Part shown: piece by piece, positions 37,001 to 46,649 of the stretch
Position numbering within the stretch: the stretch's first letter is position 1
Layout: every line of letters begins with the position of its first letter
Assembly: GCF_020283565.1 (NCBI RefSeq)
Contig: NC_060060.1
Coordinates: forward strand, 6,448,001-6,512,000
Length of the DNA stretch: 64,000 bases
Direction: 5' to 3'
Source of the DNA: Trifolium pratense
Lineage: Eukaryota > Streptophyta > Magnoliopsida > Fabales > Fabaceae
Position numbers and translations under genes: made by a program
The notes under the pieces: generated by a model
What the model saw: the letters and a program-made list of their open reading frames with translations, nothing else
Databases searched by the model: none
What the model was told of the DNA's origin: nothing

Positions 37001-37933
37001 TTTATAATCCTTAAACTTATAATTTTCTTCAAATTTAATTAACCTACATGGCATTTGTTCTCCTGCATCCGTTCGATTAATCCCATCATTAGTATTAACA
37101 GGATCATCATCATGTGCTATAGATTGCCAACCATCATCAATTAAAACAAATCCAGGTGGACAGCCACCATTGGTTAAATTTTGTACACCTTCCCAAATTC
37201 CTTGAGGGTGTACCTTAAGATAAAATGCATCCCATGTACACCATCCGAATTTCTCCGCAATTCCAGGAACCGTTTTTTCTTCTAGAAGCTTGAAAGTTCC
37301 CAAGTGGGCCCTCACGGTTTTCATAGCTTCTTTTACTAGCTTAAATGGATCGCTACCCGCGTGAATATAAACGACAGAGTTGTATTGAGATTTAGTTACC
37401 GAAGTTGAACTACTCTCAACGCACACTGAAATGTTGTCGTTTTCACCAGATTGTAAAGAAGCGCGGAATTGACCTTCTATTATTGGGAGAAATAGAACGT
37501 AAGGTCGCCCGAAGGTTTGATTCGAACCCGGATTTGGATCCGAGTTTTGTAGCATGAGAAATTGAGTTTCAGTTTCAAGGTCTTTACCATTGGAACCGGT
37601 CCAAAGAGTGGTCCACCATACTTTGAAACGAAATATGCTTGTGAAGTTAATGTTTTTGAGTTCTCCAATGGGTGCCACGTGGCGGCTTTTTGGCTCGGTG
37701 GCTTTGAAGCCTAGGAAGCAACCATTGGTAGCGGTGGTGGTGGACGGAGAAGTGGTGATAGTGATGTTTTTGGGCACATCAGAGAGAATGACATGATCAT
37801 TGACTTTTAAGGTTGACTCAGATAAGGTGAAGATGAAAGATGAATTGGAAATAGGATTAACGTGTTTGGTGGTGGTGGTGATGTTGTTGGAGTTGTTTTT
37901 GGTTGAGTTAAGGGTTGGGTTTGGAGGAGACAT
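34027..37933 (-). CDS. RFS: Raffinose synthase (galactinol--sucrose galactosyltransferase)
   Basis: Transfers galactose from galactinol to sucrose to make raffinose, a cytosolic sugar of seed desiccation and stress tolerance. Four exons on the minus strand: 37933-36683, 36098-35921, 35679-35312 and 34590-34027. They join in frame to 786 residues. GH36 hallmarks are present: FGWCTWDAFY (229-238), IDDGWQ (265-270), YVWHALCGYWGG (333-344) and KVDVIH (412-417), whose Asp is the expected nucleophile. Further on come IASMEHCNDF, GDDFW and the C-terminal FAPIGLVNMLN. The insertion of about 80 residues that marks stachyose synthase, expected after the GEQMPCRLIKFEENYKF segment, is absent, so raffinose synthase is favoured. 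Similarity to the pea enzyme is very high. Substrate range (raffinose versus higher oligosaccharides) cannot be read from the sequence. Confidence 0.95.
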
Positions 37934-38221
37934 TTTTTAGCTTTGTGTTGCGAATTAAAAATTTGAATGATCGATGTGTGTATGTTATTGTGAGAGAAGA
38001 ATATGGTATTAGTGTATGTATATAGTGGTGAGTGACAATATGGAATGAAAGATAATGGGATTTGGGAGTGCTAAAATTTGTGGTAGAATAGAGTTTGAGG
38101 AGTTTAATTGGGAAGTGATTTGGTGTGTATTTGATGAAGAGATTAAAGAATAAAAACTTGCTTGTTTTGTATGGTTTGGTTTTGAATTTTGATGATGGAT
38201 CAATAAGCAAATTGTTGTGTA

Positions 38222-38229
38222 TATTTATA
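38222..38229 (-). promoter_or_regulatory. TATA box of raffinose synthase
   Basis: TATAAATA on the minus strand, about 290 bp upstream of the ATG, would give a leader of about 260 nt. The surrounding CTCTATAAATATAC is a good plant TATA context. Confidence 0.55.
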
Positions 38230-38239
38230 GAGGATTGTG

Positions 38240-39540
38240 TGAATATGGATTGTCATGCATTGTGGGACCGAAAGGAAGGTGTGGTGAAGGTTGGTTTTTA
38301 GTTTATTTTATTTTGTGGTGTGTTATTTTGGCACAAGATTTTGTGATGTTTTTAATTGGTGGATGAGTGACTTTTATCATTTTCATTTTCTAATCTTTTC
38401 TTCTTTTTTACGTTTCCTTTCATTAAATTTAAAATAGATATTATAGGTATGTCATAATTTGACTCATCTAAGATGAGTAGTTACAAATCTTAATTTAAAA
38501 AAAGTTTAAAATAAATTTTACTCTATTGAATAATTATAGAATAATTACACATGAATGAAAGATAAAACGGACAATAAAATATCTCAAAATTAATTTTACA
38601 TCTTCAAAATTAGTAGCAATTTTCTGGACAAGGATACAATTATTTTAGGATTTTGTTAATCATGAGTGCTCCGAAGTCTTTAAAAGTCGAATTAAAGAAA
38701 CTATTTATTTAAAAAAGTTAAAGCTTCACTTTTTAATAGATTGAATTTATACATTTTCATAAAATTTTCTTAAAAAATTTAAAGTCTTTAGAGAGTGTCC
38801 AAAGATATTCGTTAACATTTTTCATTTTTATCTGTGTATATTTTGTGTCCATCGGTCCATATTTCTTGTTATAATTAATTTGTGGTAGTTGAGATTTTGC
38901 ACTAGAATAAATAAATGTCCATTTTCTAAATTTTCTTGTCTAAAAGAGAAAGAAGAAGAAGAAAAGAATGGCACACGTGGCTATGAGATGCAAGGTTAGT
39001 TAGTAACGGTTAGGATACGTTAAGAACAGTTGATGAGTCAAAAGTCAAAGTAAAAATGAAACACAAAGTTTTGGGACACATGTCATTCCATTATTCAAGT
39101 TGAAGAAGATTTGTTGGATTTGGATAAGATAATAATAAAAACAAATATGGAATGGAATATTTTAATGTAAGTGTCGGTGGAAAAAGGTTGCATATAGTAA
39201 TAGTACCAAGAAAAGAACACTAGACAGACTCTAGAATGTGGTTGAACCAAAAAGAAGGATAATAATAAAAATTGGTAGTTACTAGTTAAAGTGTTTAATA
39301 ACGTGTGATGAATTGTTGATGCTGTCACACATTATTTCAAAAAACGTATCTTATAAATTATTATTATAAGGTAATGTCTTTTTTCACCGACATAGGTTGA
39401 GTTAATGGATAATATTTAATTCAAATATGAAAATAATTTGAGTCTAGAGATGTTGCATTGTTGGTAAAACTAGATAATATTTTATTAGAATTTTAGAAAT
39501 GAAATTAATGGATGTAGAGAAAGTCCAAGAATTTTTTTAA
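38240..39540. other. Upstream region of raffinose synthase, no gene
   Basis: Promoter-side DNA containing the TATA box and ABRE-like site listed separately. The rest is AT-rich and I see no other features. Confidence 0.45.
38974..38981 (-). promoter_or_regulatory. ABRE/G-box-like site in the raffinose synthase upstream region
   Basis: CACGTGGC (38974-38981 on the given strand) contains the ACGTGGC core recognised by ABA-responsive bZIP factors. It lies about 750 bp upstream of the TATA box, with TTGACTTTTGACTC, a W-box-like pair, some 60 bp further upstream. ABA or drought control would fit the gene, but a single element is weak evidence. Confidence 0.35.
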
Positions 39541-39795
39541 AAAATAACTCAATTCATTTCATTAATCAAAAAATAATCAATACAAGATGATAGAGAATCA
39601 AAAGTATGGTGACTAACATAAGAAATAGTCACCTTAAAAATGATATGAGCAACCATATTCGTTTGACGTCGAACGATCATGCTTCTAATTTTATAAACAA
39701 TAGAACCAAATTCACCTACACCTCCCTTATTTGCAAGGATAGCATCAACATGCCCCAAATAATTCATCTTTTGAGTGTCTTGTGATTGTGACACT
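39541..39795 (-). pseudogene. C-terminal RNase H remnant of an L1-type retroelement
   Basis: The minus strand encodes GEFGSIVYKIRSM, then VRRQTNMVAHIIFKVTI and SCIDYFLINEMN. Plant L1 RNase H ends in RRQAN.VAHALA followed by a C-terminal IxxxI.NE(M/I), so this is the last 80 residues of such a protein. The catalytic part is missing. Confidence 0.6.
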
Positions 39796-40098
39796 GTTTA
39801 TGCTGTTATATCTTCAATCAAATATCTATTTATATACTAGTATGATTTATGAGGGACTGTCTTGCATGATTGTTCACAAGTTGCCAAAATTATTCTGAAA
39901 AAATAAAATAAAAAATAGAAATATAGTACATCACAACCACTCTTTTTTTAGCTGTTCTAAATATACAATACAACAATTCAATATACAGATGAGTGTGGTA
40001 GTCAATAATCTTCAATTGTTTTTGCTTTATTCTCTTTCTTTTCTCCCTCTTATTTCAATTACTTTGTATCAGCCACTGGAAATAACCATTTTGTTCTC

Positions 40099-43000
40099 TT
40101 AACTGAAATCTCCCAGAACAGACTGTCCAATACAAAACCAGAAAATAGTTAACAACATAGACTAAGGCCTTGTTTGGATAAATAACTTAATTAAGCACTT
40201 ATTGCATACATGTTTATCGTATAACTGCTTACGTGTAAATAATCTCTTTTTATAACAAAGTATAATATAACGTCAAATTGTTTTCATAAACTATCATGAG
40301 AGCTTATGGAAATAAGCTGAAAACAGATTATTTACATGTTACGGTTGTTTCTCATATAAGCTGTAAATTGTTTTTATAAGTTGTTTACATAAGTTTCTCA
40401 CTCAAACAGTCAGTAGATAAGGTCAAATAAGTCGATCCAAACAGATGGTACTAAAATAGAAGAAACTGCAATGATTCAGTTTCGTCTAAAAGTATTTGAA
40501 AGCTTATTACCGGTGTTCAAGAAAACCCTATGATATATATATATATATATATGAACTTACCATGTTAAGAAGCCTCAAAGCAGAAGTCCTAGTAAATTTT
40601 CTTGCAAAAAGGAAGCAAGTTGATGGTTTACCCTTGCTTGTACACCATTCTCTCCGGTATTCAGTTTCGTAATAAATATTATCTATTTCCTGCAAACAAA
40701 ACATCAATCTTTTACATAATTTCTTTTACATATTATATTTTCTTTCAAAAACAGACAACAATGTTGCCGATCACAGATCACTATTTAATAACACTTTGTA
40801 TTAAACAGTGTATCGTAGAACAATATCGGTTTTATCAAATTCAGCTACGCTATATAGCCGCTATTTGACAACACTGCTTCGCAACATGATGCACATTCCT
40901 TCTTGCTAGTTCAAACTTGCCTATTATTACTATTAAGTACCTTTCTAACAAAATGTTATTAAGATAATCTCTAATATCTTCAGCTTCCTATTATTATGAC
41001 AACCCTGTTATTATCTTAGAATGAAAGTTGATTCAAGAAAGTGATTTTGCAAGTGGCGTGCAGATACAGCACTAAAAGCCAAACCTTTATAAATTTTATA
41101 AGCATTGGAGTAGCATCTGAGTACTTGTAAGTAACTGGATGCCATCCACGACGCTCACGATCTCTTGAGTTGGAAATATCCCATGCAGTATGTGTCACTG
41201 ATCTTCGTGTGAGTTCCTTTTCAAGGCCTTTTTGCTAGAATTCGGAAGATAAACACAAAAATTAAAATCAATCATATTATAACTAACAAGGCAATCACGT
41301 TAAAACATAAAGTAATAAATATTTGTAAAATTAAACAAACTACATCATAAAGTTTAAAATAGACGCGACAAACTTGCTTCGATTTCTTGAACCGTCTATT
41401 TTTTCAAAAGATGCTTTATTCAACTTGAAAGAAATGTAATAGTGTTCATAGAAAGGAAAAGAAAAGATTCTTACAGCCAGCAATGTTTGAACATAGTGTT
41501 CATCTGGTATACAGTTATGAACCTTTGACGTGTCAGCAGGCTGCGCAAAGAAAGGAAATGTATTTAAAAATGTTACTTCAAGTGTTCATACTTCATATAA
41601 TTATCAAGAACCTAATTGATATTATATACCAATTCAAAAAGAAATATTGAATCAATTCGAGACATTTTCTGATCAGAAGTTACGACTTTATTAAAACAAG
41701 TGACTAATTGAAGACGTCGATCTTTAAATAACTTTGTTTGTACATACTACATAGAGCACTTACAATGAATTGGTCCCTCCAAAATTCTGGTAGTGGTTTT
41801 TTCTGCATTTAGAGATAAAATGAATAATATGCTATCAGCATAAAATATATAAGAAAAAAAGGAATGGCTTAAAATATATTAAAAGGAAGAAAGATAGGAC
41901 TTCATAACATTTAATGGCATAGTATCTATGAAGCCCTGATAGTCCAAAATTGTCAAAGTATCGGTGTCTGACATGACATGCATCCGACACCAATACGTAT
42001 CTGATACAGCTCGATACGTATTGAAGAAGTATCCAACAATTAAACTTTATATTTTAAAAAAAAATGGCGGATACGGCTAAATGACACGGATACGGCCCAT
42101 GACACGTCTGAATGACACAAATACGGCAGATGATACGACGAACTCCAAAAAACCAGGATTTTTTTTTTTTGTTTGTATGATCCATGTGACACCACTCATA
42201 AAAGACAAATTTTCTATCGGTAGGAAAGGAATCGAACTCGGTACCCGAGTTTACAACACTCACAAACCCTACGCACCAACCACTTACGTAGACCGCAGTG
42301 TTTCCTAAAAGACAGTTCATCAATGAACCATGTAACTTACCTTGCAATATTTTTGAAACATTGGAAATACAGTTTCATCCTCCACTACAACCTCGGCATG
42401 CTTCCTGATCAGAACAGCCCACTGCAAGAAGAATTCATAAATAAATCAGTATAAGATAGTACTCTTTGGCAATGAATGCGATGTATTTTTATGATTCAGA
42501 ATGAACTTATATAGTAAACTGTACATTACATTCAATTTTTACCTGAGATCCTTTTCTCCAGTTATAGACTGGAATGACTGGATCCATTTTTGGATTGTAA
42601 CGACCGTCTTTTGTGTCAGCAAAGCTGTTTATATTTTAATAACAAATTCATAAAAGTTATATTGTTGCAAATAATAAATAAATAAATAAATAGATAACTA
42701 CATGTGCTAAAGCGTAAGACAAGTATAAGTATGCTAACTCACCTATCAACGAAACTAGTTGGTGTTGACATGATGTAGTCGTATGTATAGCTGAAGTTGT
42801 ATAAAGGTATACAGCTGAAAATAAATCAATCAACTGAAATAAAGTTAGGTGCATAGCTCAAAAATATAGAAATTTCAATAATTAAGCAAGCTCGAGTACA
42901 AATAACAAGAAAATCATACTTCAGAAACGGTAGGGAAGTAGGACCGTTATAAAAACCAATAGTCTGAACTGTTAAATTGAACTATACCGAAAGAAGAAGA

Positions 43001-46000
43001 AAAATTAGCTTTGACTTGCAGTTCATGAACTGAACCAGTCTGGTTTAGTTCAGTTTGAGAACTATCCATCATAGTTTGAATTTTTTCAGCGCGGTTCGGT
43101 TTATGGTTTTTCAACACTCCTAATTATTGATTAATAATAGCAATTTGGACAGTTTGGTTAACAAATAATCAATTCGGTTTTTTATCAACTTTCTGCAAAG
43201 ATATTCAGTTTGGTTCAGTTTTACCGAACTGTTGTAACGGTTCGGTTCAGTTCAGTTTTCCTTTCTGAATCGAACCACAAACAGTCCTAGTGGAGAGTAC
43301 TTATAATTTAAGTCCAGAAAGTTATAGCAAAAAGTATAACGATTAAAACTTATGGTTGTTAACAAAATTATACCCTCACCTATCTGAGAGGAAAACAAAG
43401 CGGTCATTTAAAGGATCGCCAAGCGCATGTCTAAGTAAAATGCGTTCGGCCTCTATCATGCTTGCTTCTCCCCAATCTATCTGCAAAAAGATCATGTGGA
43501 GTAAACATCATCAAGCTGATAAACATAACAAAATCATATTACAGTTTGGTAAATTGAAACAATTTTTTTCTGACATTTTAAACATGGTAAAATTGAGTAA
43601 AATTATTAAAAAGTTGATTTTTGGATTTTTGTTGAAGACGTGAAATTCGTGATAAGGGATCTTTTTCAATCATTATTAAATATTTTAATAGCCAAAAGAG
43701 AGTAAATAAGGAACGTAGAACTTCGTAGTCTGAGCACACTTGAATCCAAAAATGGAATGTAGTTAAAACACAAGCAGCAGGAAGCACGTTAAACCCTTGT
43801 TTGAATAAACAGCTTAATTAAGCATGACTTATGTCTAAGATATATTATAACAAAAGATAAAATAAAGCTAAACTGTTTTCATATAAGCTATTTTCATAAA
43901 TTATCCTAAAGAGCTTCTTATGGATATGTCATAAGTTGTTTTCATAAGTTCTCTCAATCAGTCTCACAAGTGTTTATGTCAGTAGATAAACTCAAATAAG
44001 TCGATCCAAGCATGTCTAAGTCAACTATAAGAACTTATTAATTCCAACATTAAGAGAGAAAAAGTGTTAATCAAGAACTTATTGATTCCAACATTAAGAA
44101 CTTATTGCTCCAAAAGTGTTAATCAAGTGGAAGAATTGGTTCTGAAAACATATATCAGATTCAAACATATCTTTAGCAACTGCCTCAATGATATCTTTTA
44201 ATAACATTGAAGTTTTTATGGGGGTTTATATCACAAGCTATCTCCAAGTTGCAAAGTCATTTGCTTCTATTAGTGATGCTTCTATGGACAAAGAAAGTGG
44301 TGGTAAAATTCTGATAAGAACTTATTCACTTTTAAAAGAAGCTGTTGAACAGAGGGTTGTTTTGCTTAGACATTTTGAGCTTAATTCCCTAAAATTGCAA
44401 GAGCTGAATTTCAAATGTGCTCTGCATTATCAGGAAGATGGATTCATCTCTATGATTATGTTTGAATGTCAAGAATATTTTGCCGTGGCTGTTTTGCATA
44501 GGAAAATGATTCCTAGAGGACAATGGTTGCAAGTGCAGTCCATAGAAATTTTCAGGTTTCATCATGAGAATGTTGCAGGAAGCCTTAATTGCAGTTCCAT
44601 ATGTATCATGCTTGCAGTAACAATTTGTGTCAACGGAGGAAGTGTTATTGTCACTAAGATTTTGCTCAAATGGAGGGATTTACAACCTAACACTTGGAAA
44701 TTTGCTGCTAATATTTATCTTGTTGTGGCTATTCTACATAGGAAAAGGATTGAAAGAGGAAGTGTTCATGTTCCTTTAGTTCTGCTCGAAAGACTTTACC
44801 TACTAAGCATCGTACTTGAAAATTATCATCCTTGAGGACAAGGATGTTTGAAGGGGAGGGTATTGTTATAGGAATTAAGTAGTTTATTTTAAATAATAGT
44901 TTATCTTATGTCATTTTACTATTTTAGCCCCGACGGTTGTATTTAAAGGCATGGTGTCTCATTTTGACAATCAATCAATATTCAACAAATTATCTTCTCC
45001 CAAAAACAACTCTCAATTTATCTTTGCATAATTTCTCTTTGGTACCGGATTCTATTCTAGATCATTGGAATCCCTACTTTGAGAACTTGATTCTACCGGC
45101 TCGTCCCTAGAATCTATTTATCCCGTTACAAAAGGGACACAGTTGACAACAAAAATCAGATTATGTTTTAAAAAAAAAAAAGAGAGGAGAGAAACCTGAA
45201 TGCTATTATTAACTTGACGGTTCAAAAAATAAGATGATCTAGTTGTTGCCTCGTTCAACAGAAACCCTGGCCTTGGGTGAACGAAAATCGAGAAATTGTT
45301 GTCGCCTCCCTGAAAATACAGCATCGATATTTATGTAAACATTAATGAGAATCAAGAACTACACATCTATTATGAACACTTACATATAAGCATGAGTTTC
45401 TCATAGGTTGTACTAGAAAAAGAGAGAATATATAACAATAATTTAGCCAAAGGTGAGTCTCTTAGCATAAGGTCCATAAGTTATGGAAGCTTGCAGTAAT
45501 TATGAGAAAAGTTGTTGTGGCAAACGAGGTAAAATTGCTCTTAGTCTGTTACCAAAATCAATATTTCAAAGAAGACGCCGATAAGTATTCAAGCACTTGA
45601 GGAACCCTCCCTTAAAAGCTAGCTAGCTATCAAGAGGGAAGAACCAAGCCACTTAAATACTTGATCGAGCATCTTTCTTGTTCATCCCCAAAGGACTTCG
45701 AAATGTAAAAGAAATCAATCAAAACTTCCTTCTGATAGAACTCCATAGACACACATCTAAGCTCTTCAAAAAGTAAAAACTACTATTAAGCTTATCAATG
45801 TGAAGTGTATCAAACACCAAGGGATACAACAGCGCAAAAGACTAGACGGACCATATTTTCTTATCATAAACAATTGCCCCTACACTATACTAATCAATGA
45901 TTGCTAAATGCATATCATGATTTAAAACATATTGTTGAAGTTACTAAATTTACATCATTCAAATTTCTCAACAATGCATTCAAGTAACATTGATCACCAT

Positions 46001-46649
46001 GTCCCCGAAGGTGTAGCTCGGTGTTATGGGCTGGGATGCTAAAGGAATATTAAGAGGGTCTATGTTCGATTCCTGCTGCTAACAAATTTCCTTTCCCCTT
46101 GACAAATTAACCACTAACATTTGCCTATAAAAAAGTAACATCAACGCATTACCGAGAACAAAGAGCTTCTCAAAAACTATCCAATATGGTAGCTCAAAGT
46201 GTCACAAGTTCTAAATTGGGAAAATGGAACATATAGGCTTTGATTGATCATTGAAGTTGAAACACTTTAGTTTCTAAGTCAGCCTCCTACTAATCACCGA
46301 GTCCACACACGCGAGCGCACACACACACAAATAAAGACATAGAGATTAATCAATAATAATTGAAAGAAAAGAAAAAAGAATGTACCCTAAAGAATGCATC
46401 CCAAACCATTTCCAAAGGAAGCCTATTCCTTGCAATGAAGAGAAAAGCAATCTTAGGCTTCTCAACTTGAGACTGAGAAACAAATTGATGTTGCAATGAA
46501 ACAAGCCCCAAAACATGAGTATACCGCATCTGCATAAACAACAAACTTCCAAAACAAAGCACAACCACCAAAATCAAACCAAAAATCTTCTTCTTCCATT
46601 TATGCTGAGATTTCTGTTGAACAACCTTTTTCTTCATATTCCACACCAA
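40099..46649 (-). CDS. GT14-family glycosyltransferase (DUF266, core-2/I-branching type)
   Basis: Eleven exons on the minus strand: 46649-46386, 45309-45196, 43480-43380, 42814-42743, 42624-42543, 42421-42341, 41802-41764, 41540-41475, 41234-41085, 40689-40561 and 40122-40099. All have GT..AG borders and the phases agree, giving 373 residues. It is a type II Golgi protein: a basic cytosolic tail (KKKVVQQKSQHKWKKK), then a membrane anchor at about 21-39 (IFGLILVVVLCFGSLLFM). The luminal domain has PKIAFLFIARNRLP, FSIFVHPRPGF, IDWGEASMIEAERILL, FVFLSDSCIPLYNF and GSQWAVLIRKHAE. Beyond these are FWRDQFIPADTSK, CIPDEHYVQTLLA and WDISNSRDRERRGWHP. These match plant DUF266 proteins, which are related to GT14. 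Donor and acceptor are unknown for this branch. The last exon, seven codons plus stop, is inferred from a good acceptor and the family-like ending LLNMSVLG. A second ATG at 46637 could also be used. Confidence 0.88.
40164..40450. mobile_element. MITE of the AGCTTAT family in intron 10 of the GT14 gene
   Basis: Ends CCTTGTTTGGATAAATA and AAGTCGATCCAAACAG are inverted, and the interior carries GAGCTTATGGAAATAAGCTG and other copies of the AGCTTATxxAAA core. The same family recurs at 43797-44015 and 52797-53910. An (AT)n run sits beside it at 40532-40552. Confidence 0.6.
41935..42130. repeat. Dispersed repeat with ACACGGATACGGC units in intron 6
   Basis: The sequence alternates phrases such as GTATCGGTGTCTGACATGAC, CCGACACCAATACGTATC and GGATACGGC, partly inverted relative to one another. 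Such cyclic CGGACACG/GATACGGC text is a common plant dispersed repeat. It lies between exons 6 and 7 of the GT14 gene. Confidence 0.4.
42150..42300 (-). mobile_element. tRNA-like SINE in intron 6 of the GT14 gene
   Basis: On the minus strand, TACGTAAGTGGTTGGTGCG (A-box-like, about 42272-42290) is followed by GAGTTCGATTCC (B-box, about 42228-42239). This spacing suits a tRNA-derived SINE head. A poly(T) run at about 42161 on the plus strand would be its A-rich tail. Confidence 0.5.
43797..44015. mobile_element. MITE of the AGCTTAT family in intron 2 of the GT14 gene
   Basis: CCCTTGTTTGAATAAACAGC at the left and AAATAAGTCGATCCAAGCAT at the right match the ends of the 40164-40450 element, and the interior has the same TTTTCATAAGCTATTTTCAT text. 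It is non-coding. Confidence 0.55.
44180..45130 (+). mobile_element. Ty3/gypsy remnant (chromodomain end, PPT and LTR) in intron 2 of the GT14 gene
   Basis: An open frame (44188-44835) contains a chromodomain-like ILLKWRDLQPNTWKFAANI. Then, one frame over, comes EGEGIVIG, the usual end of chromovirus pol. The purine tract AAGGGGAGGG (44851-44860) is followed by TGTTATAGG at 44864, where an LTR of about 267 bp appears to begin. That LTR has a TATTTAAAGG promoter-like box and ends near TTACA at 45130. The rest of the element (gag, protease, RT, most of integrase) is missing, and no left LTR is seen. It lies antisense to the host gene. Confidence 0.55.
46001..46135 (+). mobile_element. tRNA-like SINE in intron 1 of the GT14 gene
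   Basis: GTGTAGCTCGGTGTTATGGG (A-box-like, 46011-46030) is followed about 35 nt later by ATGTTCGATTCCTGC (B-box, about 46062-46076), then CTAACAAATTTCCTTTCCCC. The arrangement is that of a tRNA-related SINE head on the plus strand. Confidence 0.5.

Noticed and set aside
36683..37933. Stachyose synthase
   Set aside because: The insertion of about 80 residues diagnostic of stachyose synthase is missing; motifs follow raffinose synthase.
37908..38210. 100-codon minus-strand frame upstream of raffinose synthase
   Set aside because: It overlaps the leader and the ATG in another frame, begins at or before the predicted transcription start, and has no recognisable motif.
44188..44835. 215-codon open frame as a host gene
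   Set aside because: It ends in chromodomain-like text directly before a polypurine tract and LTR, so it is retroelement sequence, not an intronic host gene.
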